Below are positions 28,338-37,741 of a DNA stretch of 53,766 bases, one piece after another. A program made the position numbers and the translations under genes. A model generated the notes under the pieces. It made no database searches. It was not told where the DNA came from and was given only the letters and a program-made list of their open reading frames with translations. The stretch's first letter is position 1; each line of letters starts with the position of its first letter. Origin of the DNA: a candidate division WOR-1 bacterium RIFOXYB2_FULL_36_35 (GTDB taxonomy: Bacteria > Margulisbacteria > WOR-1 > XYC2-FULL-46-14 > XYC2-FULL-37-10); contig MEUA01000018.1 in assembly GCA_001771505.1 (NCBI GenBank), forward strand, positions 1-53,766. The letters run 5' to 3'.

Positions 28338-29867
28338 ATGAGCCAAAAAGCAAAAGTTTTATATTTTTCTTTTTATGCAGTAATAATTGGATATTTGATT
28401 TTTATCCATTATTTTTCTTATAAAATATCAATTGATGCTGCTATTTTTAATAATATTTTATTTAATTCGTTACATGGGAATATAGGTTTTTCTTCTATAG
28501 AAGGGATAAACCATTTTTCTATGCACTTTTCCCCGTTTCTTTTGATTCTTTTGCCCTTCTATCCTTTATTATCAAATTATACTCTAATCATTGCATCATA
28601 TTTATCATTTTTATTTTCTGTAATAGGTGTTTATTTTATAGTAAATCAAGTTTCAAAAAATGGTAAACTCTCATTTTTGATTGGCTTGACATTTATTTGT
28701 TATGCTCCGTTTTTGCATAATATAGTTTGGGATTTTCATGAAATAATTTTAGCATTGCCATTTTTTGTTTTCTCGTTTTATCTTCTTATGAAAAATAAAG
28801 TATGGTTATCTCTGTTTTTATTTATGTTTACATTCTTAATCAAAGAAGAAACTTTTTTACTTGGTATCGCTTTTGGTTTGTATATGTTTTTCTTCCATAG
28901 AAAAAAACAGGGTTTATGGCTTGTTGTGTTTTCTGTTTTAGGGTTTATTCTTGTTGTTAAGTTTATTATGCCGGTTTTATTTGGTGGGGGACAAAGCAAT
29001 CTCCTTTGGGAAAGATATGATTATTTAGGATCAAGTTTATCTGTGATCTTAACCAAAATCCTCAGGGAACCTTTTTCTGTTTTTTTTCCGCCTTTTTATA
29101 TGAGAAAATTAATTGCTTTAATTTGTTTGTTTTTACCATTATTCTTTTTGCCTTTTATGAGTTTATCTGTTTTATTTATACCCCTGGTTACTATTGCATA
29201 CTCATATTTTTCTAAACTACCTCAATTGGACTACGCAGATCATTATGCCCTGCCTGTTATTCCATATATTTTTATTGCTTATATATTTGCCATGGAAAAG
29301 TTGAACATTTTTTTGAAAAACAAGAAACTAATAATATATGGCTTAACTTTTTTTGTTTTAATTTTTAACATGATTTTCTCCTTATTTTCATTTTATATGA
29401 GGGGTTCTTATGAAAGATTAAAGCCTTTGGACAATAAAAAGGCCTTTTTTAGCGTTGTAAAATTAATTCCTTATGATGCGTCTGTTTTAACTCATTCGAT
29501 ATCAAGCTTTTACTGTTCTGACAGAAAGAACATATATGTTACTTACAATTTTAACCCTGCTGATGTTGCAAAGTATGATCCGGATTATATACTGATTAAT
29601 TTTAGAGTTGTTTTTTATGATGGAGGAGAGAGAACTAATGAATTAGATAAGCGCGCAAATAATTTGAAAAAAATAGTATTTAACAGTAAATATAAGCCAA
29701 TATTTTTCGAGAACGATGTTCTTTTGTTAAGCAGACAAACCTTAAGTAATAATGATATGAAATCAAATTTATCTCTATTTAAGGAATATGATTTTAATAA
29801 ATACAAAAACTCAAATTATTTAAACTTTGTACCTGGCTTTATAAAGCAGATTGCTACAAAACAATGA
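28338..29867 (+). CDS. DUF2079-type membrane protein (probable GT-C fold)
   Basis: The 509-residue protein has about ten membrane helices. The first loop has ISIDAAIFNNILFNSLHG and then HFSMHFSPFLLILLPFYPL, which is the recognisable DUF2079 pattern, related to polyprenyl-phosphate-dependent glycosyltransferases. A soluble C-terminal region of about 120 residues follows. A role in adding a sugar on the periplasmic side is the likely reading. It begins 5 bases after the previous stop. Confidence 0.75.
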   Translation: MSQKAKVLYFSFYAVIIGYLIFIHYFSYKISIDAAIFNNILFNSLHGNIGFSSIEGINHFSMHFSPFLLILLPFYPLLSNYTLIIASYLSFLFSVIGVYFIVNQVSKNGKLSFLIGLTFICYAPFLHNIVWDFHEIILALPFFVFSFYLLMKNKVWLSLFLFMFTFLIKEETFLLGIAFGLYMFFFHRKKQGLWLVVFSVLGFILVVKFIMPVLFGGGQSNLLWERYDYLGSSLSVILTKILREPFSVFFPPFYMRKLIALICLFLPLFFLPFMSLSVLFIPLVTIAYSYFSKLPQLDYADHYALPVIPYIFIAYIFAMEKLNIFLKNKKLIIYGLTFFVLIFNMIFSLFSFYMRGSYERLKPLDNKKAFFSVVKLIPYDASVLTHSISSFYCSDRKNIYVTYNFNPADVAKYDPDYILINFRVVFYDGGERTNELDKRANNLKKIVFNSKYKPIFFENDVLLLSRQTLSNNDMKSNLSLFKEYDFNKYKNSNYLNFVPGFIKQIATKQ

Positions 29868-29883
29868 TTTTGGAGAGAGATAT

Positions 29884-31023
29884 ATGAGAATAGGAATTGA
29901 CGCAAGGCCTTTATCTTCACAAAGATCAGGGATCGGAAGATATTTGTATGGTTTAATTAACGCTTTAGAAGAGATTGATAAACAAAATGAGTATTTTTTA
30001 TATTCTCATAAGGAGTTTTCTCTTCCTTTTAAAAATTTGCGTTGGCATAAAAGAGTCGGAAGCAAGTTCTTTTCAAAAATTGGTACATTATATTTATTGT
30101 TAGCAATGCCTCGACAAATTAAAAAAGATCAAATTGATGTTTTTTGGGGGACGCAAAATATTTTGCCGTTTTTCTTGCCGTGTAAAAAAATTTTGACTGT
30201 TCATGATTTTGTTTGGCGCTTTTTTCCTAAGACTATGACTTTTTATAACTTATATGTGAATAGATTATTTGCCGGAAAATCCATACAAATATCGGATTGT
30301 TTTATGGCTGTTTCCCAATCTACTGCAGATGATCTTATCAGATTATTTAATATCAAAAGAGATTGTATTTCGGTAGTTCATAATGGAATTGAATTATCTT
30401 TTGGCGCTACCAGGAGGAGGAACTTAATCGAAGGTAAATTTAATATTTCTTGTAAATATATATTAACAGTTGGCACTATTGAACCAAGGAAGAATATTAT
30501 TTCATTGGTAAAAGCCTTTAAAAAATATCAGGAAAGAGTTGATTCTGAGGTTCAGCTTGTTGTTGTAGGCGCCAGAGGTTGGGCTAATTCGTCACTTTTC
30601 GACACAATAAGAAAATTTAATTTTAAGGATGACGCCATAAGATTTTTAGGACACATTTCAGATGATGACCTAAAAAGACTTTATTCTTCTGCAGAAGTAT
30701 TTGTTTTTCCATCGCTTTATGAAGGATTTGGATTTCCTCCACTTGAGGCTATGGCTTGCGGTTGTCCGGTGATTGTTTCAAATACTTCTTCAATGCCCGA
30801 GGTTTGTGGAGATGCGGCTTTCTACATCAATCCTTATGATATAGAAAATATTGTTAATGCTTTAAATTCAGTACTATCAAATCAAAATTTAAGAAATTTA
30901 TTAATAGAAAAAGGCCTTAATAGGGTAAAGCTTTTTACCTGGGAAGAATCAGCGCAAAAAGTTTTGGATTTGTTTAATTCTGTGCATAATTTGCCCAAAG
31001 TAGATGAGTTAGTTAATACATGA
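29884..31023 (+). CDS. family 4 glycosyltransferase
   Basis: A retaining GT-B transferase of 379 residues with start ATG 29884 (GGAGAGAG just upstream; an in-frame ATG at 29851 is inside the previous gene). [19 protein letters not shown] is the N-terminal acceptor-side motif. The C-domain has [12 protein letters not shown], and [25 protein letters not shown] contains the E-X7-E donor-binding motif. It resembles mannosyl- and rhamnosyltransferases of polysaccharide loci. It overlaps the next gene by 4 bases. Confidence 0.9.
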   Translation: MRIGIDARPLSSQRSGIGRYLYGLINALEEIDKQNEYFLYSHKEFSLPFKNLRWHKRVGSKFFSKIGTLYLLLAMPRQIKKDQIDVFWGTQNILPFFLPCKKILTVHDFVWRFFPKTMTFYNLYVNRLFAGKSIQISDCFMAVSQSTADDLIRLFNIKRDCISVVHNGIELSFGATRRRNLIEGKFNISCKYILTVGTIEPRKNIISLVKAFKKYQERVDSEVQLVVVGARGWANSSLFDTIRKFNFKDDAIRFLGHISDDDLKRLYSSAEVFVFPSLYEGFGFPPLEAMACGCPVIVSNTSSMPEVCGDAAFYINPYDIENIVNALNSVLSNQNLRNLLIEKGLNRVKLFTWEESAQKVLDLFNSVHNLPKVDELVNT

Positions 31024-32084
31024 ATAAGATCTTATTAATTAAATTAGGAAGCTTAGGAGATGTTTTACTTACTACTCCTCTGATAACTGTATTAAAAAAA
31101 AATGAACCTTTGATTGAAATTGATTATCTTACCTCCTGTCCCCAAGTTTTGCAGAATAATCCTTTTACTAATAAAATTATTAAAATAGATCCTATTTTAA
31201 CCTCAAAAAATTTATTCTTAGAAATTTTTAAGATAATAAAACTATTTATCATGCTTTTTAAATTTAGAAAAAAATATAGTTCTGTTTTTATTTTTCATAG
31301 ATCGGGGCTTTTAAACATTATTCTAAGACTGATTTTTGGAAATATAATATATTCTTATTCTCTTTCTCCTTTTTTAAACATTTTTCTGAAAAAACACGTT
31401 TTATTTGACCTAAAACAACATAGAATATTAAGATCTTTTGAACTTATTAAATTAGAATTTTCTAATCTAAGGTGGAAAGAAAAAGATTTAAAGTTGATTT
31501 TTGAACCTCAGAATAAAGAAGATTTTTTAAATATTAAGGATTTTTATGTGGTAATTGCTCCTGGAGGAGGGAATAATCTCTGGTCGCAGATGGAAACCCG
31601 TAAATGGCCAATTGAAAACTATGCAGAGCTAACAGGAAGAATAATAGTCGAATTAAAAACTACTGTTGTTATGCTTGGTGACAAAAATGATCTTCAATAT
31701 GCCAAACAGATTGCTTCTGCGGTCAATTCAGAAAGATTTATAAGCCTGACAGGCAAAACTTCAATAAATCAAAGCGCTTTGATTCTAAAAAGAGCCAAAT
31801 TGTTTATTGGGAATGATTCTTTCCCTCTTTTTTTAGCGTCGGCTGTTGATATTCCTACGATTGGCTTGTTTGGTCCCACGAATGCAGAATTGATTAATCC
31901 TTTTTTAGACAAACATATAGCTGTCCAATCTACATTAGATTGTTCTCCTTGTTACAATCCTGTTGATGGGGTAAAGGGGTGTGCGTATGTATGTGAACAA
32001 GGCAAATGTATGATGGCTATTTCAGTAGATTCTGTTTTTGGTAAGGTGAAAGATATTTTTTCTGTTATAAAGGAGGATTCTTGA
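31020..32084 (+). CDS. family 9 (heptosyltransferase-like) glycosyltransferase
   Basis: The second GT9 protein of the locus, 354 residues. ILLIKLGSLGDVLLTTPL starts the N-domain. FYVVIAPGGGNN, SLTGKTSINQSALIL and FIGNDSFPLFLASAVDIPTIGLFG form the donor site. The C-terminal Cys-rich tail (CSPCYNPVDGVKGCAYVCEQGKC) is common in this family. Its interdomain linker lacks the repeat-derived insert seen in the GT9 paralogue at 25655. Confidence 0.9.
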   Translation: MNKILLIKLGSLGDVLLTTPLITVLKKNEPLIEIDYLTSCPQVLQNNPFTNKIIKIDPILTSKNLFLEIFKIIKLFIMLFKFRKKYSSVFIFHRSGLLNIILRLIFGNIIYSYSLSPFLNIFLKKHVLFDLKQHRILRSFELIKLEFSNLRWKEKDLKLIFEPQNKEDFLNIKDFYVVIAPGGGNNLWSQMETRKWPIENYAELTGRIIVELKTTVVMLGDKNDLQYAKQIASAVNSERFISLTGKTSINQSALILKRAKLFIGNDSFPLFLASAVDIPTIGLFGPTNAELINPFLDKHIAVQSTLDCSPCYNPVDGVKGCAYVCEQGKCMMAISVDSVFGKVKDIFSVIKEDS

Positions 32085-33025
32085 AACTTTCAAGTATCAT
32101 AAAAAAGGGATTTAATTTCATCAATATTCTGGGGCTGAAAAAGCATAAAGTAGATGATAATCTTTTTTTCCTTGGGGATAGAAACCTTATTTCTTCATTT
32201 AAAAAGATTGTGTTGTATTTTCCTGATTACGAGTATATGCACTTTGGCGATCATCTCTTTTTTGAGCCATTGGTTCGTTTTTTGAAAGAAAAGGGATTTA
32301 ATCTAAAAGTGATCCCGACCTCAAAAATGGAGTTTTATTTTATTAGTGCCGGTGCATTAATAGGAACAAGTGAAGATATAAAAAATGCTGATTTATTAAT
32401 TACTCGTCTTGAGTTTTTCCCTGCTGTTAAGAGGTTAAAAAATAATATTTTATTTATAGATACCACTTCTTTGGAAATTAAAAAACATCTTTGTCAGGAT
32501 ATTGTTGATAAAGTTGCAAAATTTTTGTCGTTAAATGCCGATGGGTTTTATGCAAAGCCCTCAAAGTTAGCTGAATGTGTAGGTAATATAAAGCTCGATG
32601 ATAGCTACAAATATATTCTCTTTAATAATTATATTGATTCTGGTTTTCATCGGGTTACAAAACGGCATTACGATAAACTGGCAATATTCTGTAAGAAATT
32701 TGCGGAGGAGAAAAACTTAAAAGTAATTCATGTAGGGACACAAAGAGATAAAGAAAAAGACATAAATAAATACGATTTTGTTTTTCTGGATTTAAGAGGG
32801 AAAACAACTCCTCAAGATTTATTCTATTTGCTTTCACAAAAAAGCGTAAAGTATGGTGTTTCTTTTGACTCATTTATTATGCATCTTTTTTTTATTTATG
32901 ATAAGAAGGTTTTTGTTTTGTTTAGAGGAAGGTTCATAAAAAAAGCAAAGGATTATATATTAAAATATGTTAATCCTCCATTTGATCCTAAAAAATCGTT
33001 ATTTGATGTTATAGAATATATTTAA
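32081..33025 (+). CDS. divergent GT9-like protein
   Basis: The 314-residue protein is not clearly recognisable. Its last third has GKTTPQDLFYLLSQKSVKYGVSFDSFIMHLFF, which aligns in spirit with the GKTS...DSGxxHLA donor site of GT9 enzymes, but the His-Leu-Ala is altered. The first half has FGDHLFFEPLVRFLKEKG, like the acceptor-domain strand. A GT-B fold with lost or changed activity is possible. The start is TTG 32081 with AGGAGG 4 bases upstream. The stop codon lies in the first bases of a palindromic element. Confidence 0.5.
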   Translation: MKLSSIIKKGFNFINILGLKKHKVDDNLFFLGDRNLISSFKKIVLYFPDYEYMHFGDHLFFEPLVRFLKEKGFNLKVIPTSKMEFYFISAGALIGTSEDIKNADLLITRLEFFPAVKRLKNNILFIDTTSLEIKKHLCQDIVDKVAKFLSLNADGFYAKPSKLAECVGNIKLDDSYKYILFNNYIDSGFHRVTKRHYDKLAIFCKKFAEEKNLKVIHVGTQRDKEKDINKYDFVFLDLRGKTTPQDLFYLLSQKSVKYGVSFDSFIMHLFFIYDKKVFVLFRGRFIKKAKDYILKYVNPPFDPKKSLFDVIEYI

Positions 33026-33091
33026 CCCCGATTATCGCTTGCTGATTTTACCCCGAGGCCATCGGAGTTTGCTATAAATAATCGGGGTTAA
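33022..33091. repeat. CCCCGATTAT palindromic element, medium form
   Basis: TTAACCCCGATTAT at the left and ATAATCGGGGTTAA at the right enclose about 42 bases with a small internal palindrome (CCGAGGCCATCGG). The left end supplies the TAA stop of the preceding gene. The right end lies 2 bases from an extended -10 promoter for the next gene. Confidence 0.88.
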
Positions 33092-33093
33092 CA

Positions 33094-33102
33094 TGGTATA
33101 AT
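33094..33102 (+). promoter_or_regulatory. extended -10 promoter before the UbiA-type gene
   Basis: TGGTATAAT at 33094-33102 is a perfect extended -10. The ATG at 33111 is 8 bases downstream, so a transcript from here would be nearly leaderless. The -35 region would fall inside the palindromic element. Confidence 0.55.
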
Positions 33103-33110
33103 CAATAAAA

Positions 33111-33989
33111 ATGAATCAATTTTTCTATTTATTTGAATCTCTTCGACCGAAACAATGGGTTAAAAATTTAATTGTTTTTGCCGCGCTTATTTTCGCTCAA
33201 AAAGCTTTAGTTTTAAAATTGAGTTTAAGGGCAGTTTTTGCTTTTGTTGTTTTTTGTGGAATTTCTAGTTGTATTTATTTAATTAATGATCTTAAAGACA
33301 TAAAAAAAGATAAATTGCATCCAGATAAAAGCAGAAGACCCTTAGCATCGGGAAAATTATCAAAAAGTCCAGCCCTTTTATTTCTTATTTGTTTTACCCC
33401 CTTATTTTTGTTTTTGGCTTTTTGGTTTAATTTGTTTTTTGGTATTGTTGTGTTTATTTACTTTGTTTTAATGCTTGCCTATACCTTTTACCTAAAAGAG
33501 ATAGTTATTTTAGATGCTTTTATTATTTCCACAGGCTATGTTCTCCGTGGTGTTGCGGGCGCTGTTATTGTAAGCGTTGAAATATCTTTCTGGTTTTTTA
33601 TTTGCGCTTCCCTTTTAGCTCTTTTTATAGTCTTTTGCAAAAGAAGGCATGAGCTTTTGATCTTAGATGCAGAATCCATTAAACATAGAAGAGTACTTGT
33701 TGAATATAATACGCTCCTTTTGGATCAATTTATTTCGATTGTTGCCGCCTCAACCGTTGTGGCTTACTCTTTATATACTGTGGCTCCTGAAACAATTTTG
33801 AAGTTTCATACCGAGAACTTGATTTTTACAATCCCATTTGTTTTATTTGGGTTATTTCGTTATCTTTATCTGGTTTATAAAAAAGATGGGGGGGGGAGCG
33901 CAGAAAAAATTATGCTTTCTGACAAACCATTAATTTTTGATATGTTTGCATGGCTTCTTGTTGTTTTTCTTGTTCTTTATTATAGGTAG
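33111..33989 (+). CDS. UbiA-family prenyltransferase, decaprenyl-phosphate phosphoribosyltransferase-like
   Basis: An integral membrane protein of 292 residues with about eight helices. RPKQWVKNLIVFAALIF opens the protein. The metal-diphosphate motif is NDLKDIKKD at about 61-69 followed by HPDKSRRPLASG, and the cytosolic KRRHEL occurs near 180. This combination is typical of enzymes that transfer 5-phosphoribose to polyprenyl phosphate, the first step to decaprenyl-phosphate arabinose in mycobacteria. The next gene, an SDR, could act on the product. No DprE1-like oxidase is seen here. Confidence 0.8.
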   Translation: MNQFFYLFESLRPKQWVKNLIVFAALIFAQKALVLKLSLRAVFAFVVFCGISSCIYLINDLKDIKKDKLHPDKSRRPLASGKLSKSPALLFLICFTPLFLFLAFWFNLFFGIVVFIYFVLMLAYTFYLKEIVILDAFIISTGYVLRGVAGAVIVSVEISFWFFICASLLALFIVFCKRRHELLILDAESIKHRRVLVEYNTLLLDQFISIVAASTVVAYSLYTVAPETILKFHTENLIFTIPFVLFGLFRYLYLVYKKDGGGSAEKIMLSDKPLIFDMFAWLLVVFLVLYYR

Positions 33990-34061
33990 GGTTGGTGTTA
34001 GATGATAGAATATATTTGTTATGTTAATCCGTTCTCTAATTCCTAAGAAAGGAGTATTTTT

Positions 34062-35099
34062 ATGAAGGTTTTAATAACCGGGGGTGCCGGGTTCTTGGGA
34101 ATTAATCTGATAAGACACCTTTTAAATAAAGGGATTACTAATATTATTTCTCTTGATATTGTTGACTTTGATTATCCGGAAAAGGATAAAATAACAGTTG
34201 TTAGGGGAGATATAAGGGACAAAAAAACAATTTCTGAAATTATGAAGGGGGTTAATATTGTTATTCATACCGCGGCTGCTCTTCCTTTGTATAAAAAAGA
34301 AGATATATTTTCTACAGATATTTACGGGACTAAAAATCTTTTAGAAGAAGCTTTTACAAATAGGGTTGATAGGTTTATACATATTTCTTCAACAGCAGTT
34401 TATGGTATTCCGGATCATCATCCTTTACTTGAAGAAGATATGTTAGATGGGGTAGGGCCTTACGGAGAAGCTAAAATAAAGGCGGAAGAAGTATGTCTTG
34501 CCTTTAGAAAAAAGGGGATGATTGTTTCAATAATAAGGCCGAAATCTTTTATAGGGCCGGAACGATTAGGTGTTTTTGCCCTTTTTTACGATTGGGCTAA
34601 AGACGGACGAAATTTTCCAATGATTGGAAGCGGTAAAAACCGTTATCAGCTTTTAGATGTTGAAGATTTGTGTGACGCTATTTATCTTTGCATGGTAAAG
34701 GATAAAAAAGTAGCAAATGATACATATAATATAGGCGCAAAAGTTTTTGCTACAATGAAGGAAGACTATCAGGCAGTCCTTGATAAAGCGGGTTTTAATA
34801 AAAGGATAATCCCTTTTCCGTCTTGGCCGTTAATTTGGACATTAAGAATTCTTGAGCTTTTGCGTTTGTCTCCCCTTTATAAATGGGTGTATGAAACAGC
34901 CGCTAAAGATTCTTTTGTTTCTATTTACAAGGCAGAAAAGCAACTCGGATTTTCTCCAAAGCATTCAAATAAAGATGCCTTAATTAGAAATTTTAAATGG
35001 TATCTTGAAAACCTTGAAAATTTCAAAGGAAGATCTGGCATCTCTCACAGAGTTCCATGGAAACAGGGGATATTGGGCTTGTTAAAAATATTTTTTTAG
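34062..35099 (+). CDS. SDR-type NAD-dependent epimerase/dehydratase
   Basis: The 345-residue protein has a Rossmann motif ITGGAGFLGINL at 5-16 and the active-site strand HISSTAVYG. A GPYGEAKIKAEE segment provides Tyr-x-x-x-Lys. The C-terminal part (about 265-300) contains LELLRLSPLYKWVYE, a longer hydrophobic region than in soluble sugar epimerases, seen in SDRs that act on lipid-linked or hydroxysteroid-like substrates. Together with the UbiA gene upstream, a polyprenyl-linked sugar is one possible substrate. AAAGGAG precedes the ATG. Confidence 0.72.
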   Translation: MKVLITGGAGFLGINLIRHLLNKGITNIISLDIVDFDYPEKDKITVVRGDIRDKKTISEIMKGVNIVIHTAAALPLYKKEDIFSTDIYGTKNLLEEAFTNRVDRFIHISSTAVYGIPDHHPLLEEDMLDGVGPYGEAKIKAEEVCLAFRKKGMIVSIIRPKSFIGPERLGVFALFYDWAKDGRNFPMIGSGKNRYQLLDVEDLCDAIYLCMVKDKKVANDTYNIGAKVFATMKEDYQAVLDKAGFNKRIIPFPSWPLIWTLRILELLRLSPLYKWVYETAAKDSFVSIYKAEKQLGFSPKHSNKDALIRNFKWYLENLENFKGRSGISHRVPWKQGILGLLKIFF

Positions 35100-35106
35100 G
35101 ATTTTA

Positions 35107-35119
35107 AATAATCGGGGTT
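35107..35119 (+). repeat. solitary half-site of the palindromic family
   Basis: AATAATCGGGGTT appears 8 bases after the SDR stop codon, without a matching left arm. It is the same as the 3' half-site of the full elements and may be a remnant. Confidence 0.6.
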
Positions 35120-35183
35120 CAGAAGTTTTCTGCTGTCAAAAAATTCTTACTTGGAACAACTAAATAGGTTACGCGGGAATCTA

Positions 35184-35212
35184 TTGAAGAGATCGGACAA
35201 TTAAGATAAAAT
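35184..35212 (+). promoter_or_regulatory. sigma70-type promoter before the glycosylphosphotransferase gene
   Basis: TTGAAG (35184-35189) and TAAAAT (35207-35212) are separated by 17 bases. The start codon at 35222 lies 9 bases beyond the -10, predicting a leader of only a few bases. Confidence 0.5.
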
Positions 35213-35221
35213 ATAGACCAT

Positions 35222-36577
35222 ATGTTCATTTTAATTAAGTTTTTTTTTGATATTATTTTCATTTTATTATCTTATGTGACAGCTTATCTTATAAAATTTA
35301 ATCTTTTAAATTTATCCGGACTTCTTTTACTCCCCTTCAGTTATTATTGGAATTATCTGTTGATTGTTTCAATAATTTATCTTTTATCTTTTTATTTTTG
35401 GGGATTGTATAAATCTAAAAGAGGATTTTTTCTATACGTTGATGAATTTATAGGGGTTTTGTTTTCTGTTTTTACCGCATGGATTGCCTTAATTGTTTTT
35501 ACTTTTTTTAGAGGTGAATATGAGTTTGCAAGGCCGATTATCCTGCGCAGCTTTCCGCTCTCTTTTTTGTTTATACTAATTTCAAGAGAGATTATTTTAA
35601 GGCTTGAAATAATAGCTAGGGCAAAAGGTTATGGAGCAAAAAAAGCGTCTGTAATTGGTTCTGGAGAATTAGCAAAATCAGTTGCGGATAAAATAAAACA
35701 GCATCCATCGTATGGATTTTATTTTGTAGGATTTATAAATGGGGAGGCCGAAGATACCTTGGGCAACCTTGAAAACCTGGAAAAAATTATCGATGAAAAC
35801 AATATAAAGGCTTTATATGTTACAGATAAAACTATAAGCAGAGAAAAATTAGCTCATATTGCGGCTTTGTGCGATGAAAAGGATCTGGAGTTAGGGACCA
35901 TTCCTGATGTTTTTCAGATTTTAACTACATCTCCTTCTGTTGAGGATATAGATGGAATGCCTCTTGTAAAACTAAAACATACAAGATTTACTTATTTTAA
36001 TCGACTCTTAAAAAGAGTCTTTGATTTTTTACTCTCTTTGTTTGGAATTATTGTTTTTTCTTTGCCAATTTTTATTATTGTTTTTCTTGTAAAATTTTTA
36101 TCTCCTGGGGCTCCGTCTATATATGCCCAGGATAGGGTAGGCTTGCATGGAAAAATATTTAAACTTTATAAACTTAGGACGATGATCCCTGATGCGGAAA
36201 AAAGGACAGGCCCTGTTTTTGCTACAGAAGATGATACAAGGAAAACTCCTATTGGCAAAATTTTGCGGTCCACAAACCTAGATGAACTCCCTCAGCTTTT
36301 TAACATTCTAAAAGGAGATATGAGCTTTGTGGGACCGAGGCCTGAGCGGCCGGTATTTGTTGAGCAGTTTAAAAGTTTTATACCCAAGTATATGGATAGA
36401 CATCAGATTAGACCAGGTCTTGCCGGTTGGGCTCAATTACATGGTGGTTATAACATGCCGACAGAGGAAAAGATAAAGTATGATTTATATTATATAGAAA
36501 ACTGGTCTTTTCTACTTGATATAAAGATAATAATAAGATATATTTTAATAGCCTTTACTTTTCAACGAAGGAATTGA
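35222..36577 (+). CDS. polyprenyl-phosphate glycosylphosphotransferase (WbaP/WcaJ-type)
   Basis: This membrane enzyme starts glycan assembly by moving a sugar-1-phosphate from a nucleotide sugar to undecaprenyl phosphate. In its 451 residues there are four N-terminal helices, then a Rossmann-like CoA-binding-type domain (KASVIGSGELAKSV) at about 140-250. The catalytic sugar-transferase domain follows, with KRVFDFLLSLFGIIVF, YKLRTM, the DELPQL motif and SFVGPRPERPVF. It is the classical initiating enzyme for exopolysaccharide. A WecA/MraY-type enzyme follows 40 bases on, so two initiating activities are adjacent. Confidence 0.93.
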   Translation: MFILIKFFFDIIFILLSYVTAYLIKFNLLNLSGLLLLPFSYYWNYLLIVSIIYLLSFYFWGLYKSKRGFFLYVDEFIGVLFSVFTAWIALIVFTFFRGEYEFARPIILRSFPLSFLFILISREIILRLEIIARAKGYGAKKASVIGSGELAKSVADKIKQHPSYGFYFVGFINGEAEDTLGNLENLEKIIDENNIKALYVTDKTISREKLAHIAALCDEKDLELGTIPDVFQILTTSPSVEDIDGMPLVKLKHTRFTYFNRLLKRVFDFLLSLFGIIVFSLPIFIIVFLVKFLSPGAPSIYAQDRVGLHGKIFKLYKLRTMIPDAEKRTGPVFATEDDTRKTPIGKILRSTNLDELPQLFNILKGDMSFVGPRPERPVFVEQFKSFIPKYMDRHQIRPGLAGWAQLHGGYNMPTEEKIKYDLYYIENWSFLLDIKIIIRYILIAFTFQRRN

Positions 36578-36617
36578 TGTTAATTGAACTTGATATAAGG
36601 AGCTTTTTAAAAGAATT

Positions 36618-37655
36618 ATGATGCTTAAATATATTATATCTTTTCTTATTGCTTTTATATCTTCCCTTTTACTGGTTCCAGTTATTAAATTTCTTGCTTA
36701 TAAATTTAATGTTCTTGACCACCCGGGGTTTCGAAAAATACATCAACATCCTGTCCCTTTAATGGGCGGTTTCGTTGTTTTCCCCTCATTTTTATTGGCA
36801 AATTGGTTTGGAAGAGAAGCTTTGCCCGGACAATTTTGGAATATTTCCATAATCGGATGTTTTTTGATTTTTTTTGGACTTTTTGATGATGCAGGGATAA
36901 AAATAAAAGCTAGATATAAAATATGGACTCACTTAGCGTTTTCATTTTTGCTGATTTACTTAACAGGTATGTCATTTGATTTTTTCAGGTTAGATCTGAT
37001 AAATATTGTTATAACGGCCTGTTTTATTACCTTTATGACAAACTCAATGAATATGCTAGATGGTATGGATGGACTTGTTTCAGGGCTTTCCTTTTTTATG
37101 TTTATATTTTTTGGTTTTTTGGCTTTAAACAGCGGGCAATTAGGCCTTTTGACTATAGCGGCATCTGGAATGGGGGCAACTTTAGGATTTTTAAAATATA
37201 ATTTTGCTTCTGCTTCTATTTTCTTGGGAGAATCCGGATCTACGTGGCTGGGTTTTATTCTTGCTGTTTTTGCAATTAATATTAATTTGTATGACCTGTG
37301 GAAAATTGCAATTCCTTTGGGGATTGAGCGTTTGCAGTTAATATCTTTTTTTATACCTTTAATTATTTTAGGGATCCCTATTTTTGATACATATTTTGTT
37401 TTTGCAAATCGTTTTTTTCACAGGATAAAATTCAGTCAGCCTGGGAAAGACCATTCTCATCATAGAATTCACCTTATGGGATTTTCTCATAGAGATACAG
37501 TTTTGTCTCTTTATGCAATTCAAATAATATTAGGTGCAATAGCATTATCCATGGTGCGGGCTAATTTACAACAGTTTATCGCTTTGTCGATGATTGTGGT
37601 TGTTTTTTTTGTCGGGTTTACTTTTTTTCTTACAAGGATCAAAGTCTATTCGTAG
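36618..37655 (+). CDS. WecA/MraY-family polyprenyl-phosphate sugar-1-phosphate transferase
   Basis: This integral membrane enzyme of about ten helices transfers HexNAc-1-phosphate to undecaprenyl phosphate. Its 345 residues show the family hallmarks: an HPVPLMGG segment near the N-terminus, the acidic FFGLFDDAG motif, NSMNMLDGMDGLVSG, and the cytoplasmic HSHHRIHLMGFSHRD loop. It is more like WecA/TagO than MraY, as peptidoglycan genes are not adjacent. Either ATG 36618 or the one just after it could be the start. The gene is convergent with the minus-strand operon. Confidence 0.92.
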   Translation: MMLKYIISFLIAFISSLLLVPVIKFLAYKFNVLDHPGFRKIHQHPVPLMGGFVVFPSFLLANWFGREALPGQFWNISIIGCFLIFFGLFDDAGIKIKARYKIWTHLAFSFLLIYLTGMSFDFFRLDLINIVITACFITFMTNSMNMLDGMDGLVSGLSFFMFIFFGFLALNSGQLGLLTIAASGMGATLGFLKYNFASASIFLGESGSTWLGFILAVFAININLYDLWKIAIPLGIERLQLISFFIPLIILGIPIFDTYFVFANRFFHRIKFSQPGKDHSHHRIHLMGFSHRDTVLSLYAIQIILGAIALSMVRANLQQFIALSMIVVVFFVGFTFFLTRIKVYS

Positions 37656-37674
37656 TATCAGAAAAAATGATAAG

Positions 37675-37737
37675 TTCACCCCGATTATTCACGATAAAAC
37701 CAGAAGTCAGCCTCGATTATGATAATCTAGGGGTGAA
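37675..37737. repeat. CCCCGATTAT palindromic element between convergent genes
   Basis: TTCACCCCGATTATTC at the left and GGGGTGAA at the right enclose a central part with TCGATTATGATAATCTA, a degenerate inner palindrome. It occupies most of the 86-base gap between two genes that point at each other, so it may act as a hairpin for both transcripts. Confidence 0.8.
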
Positions 37738-37741
37738 TATT

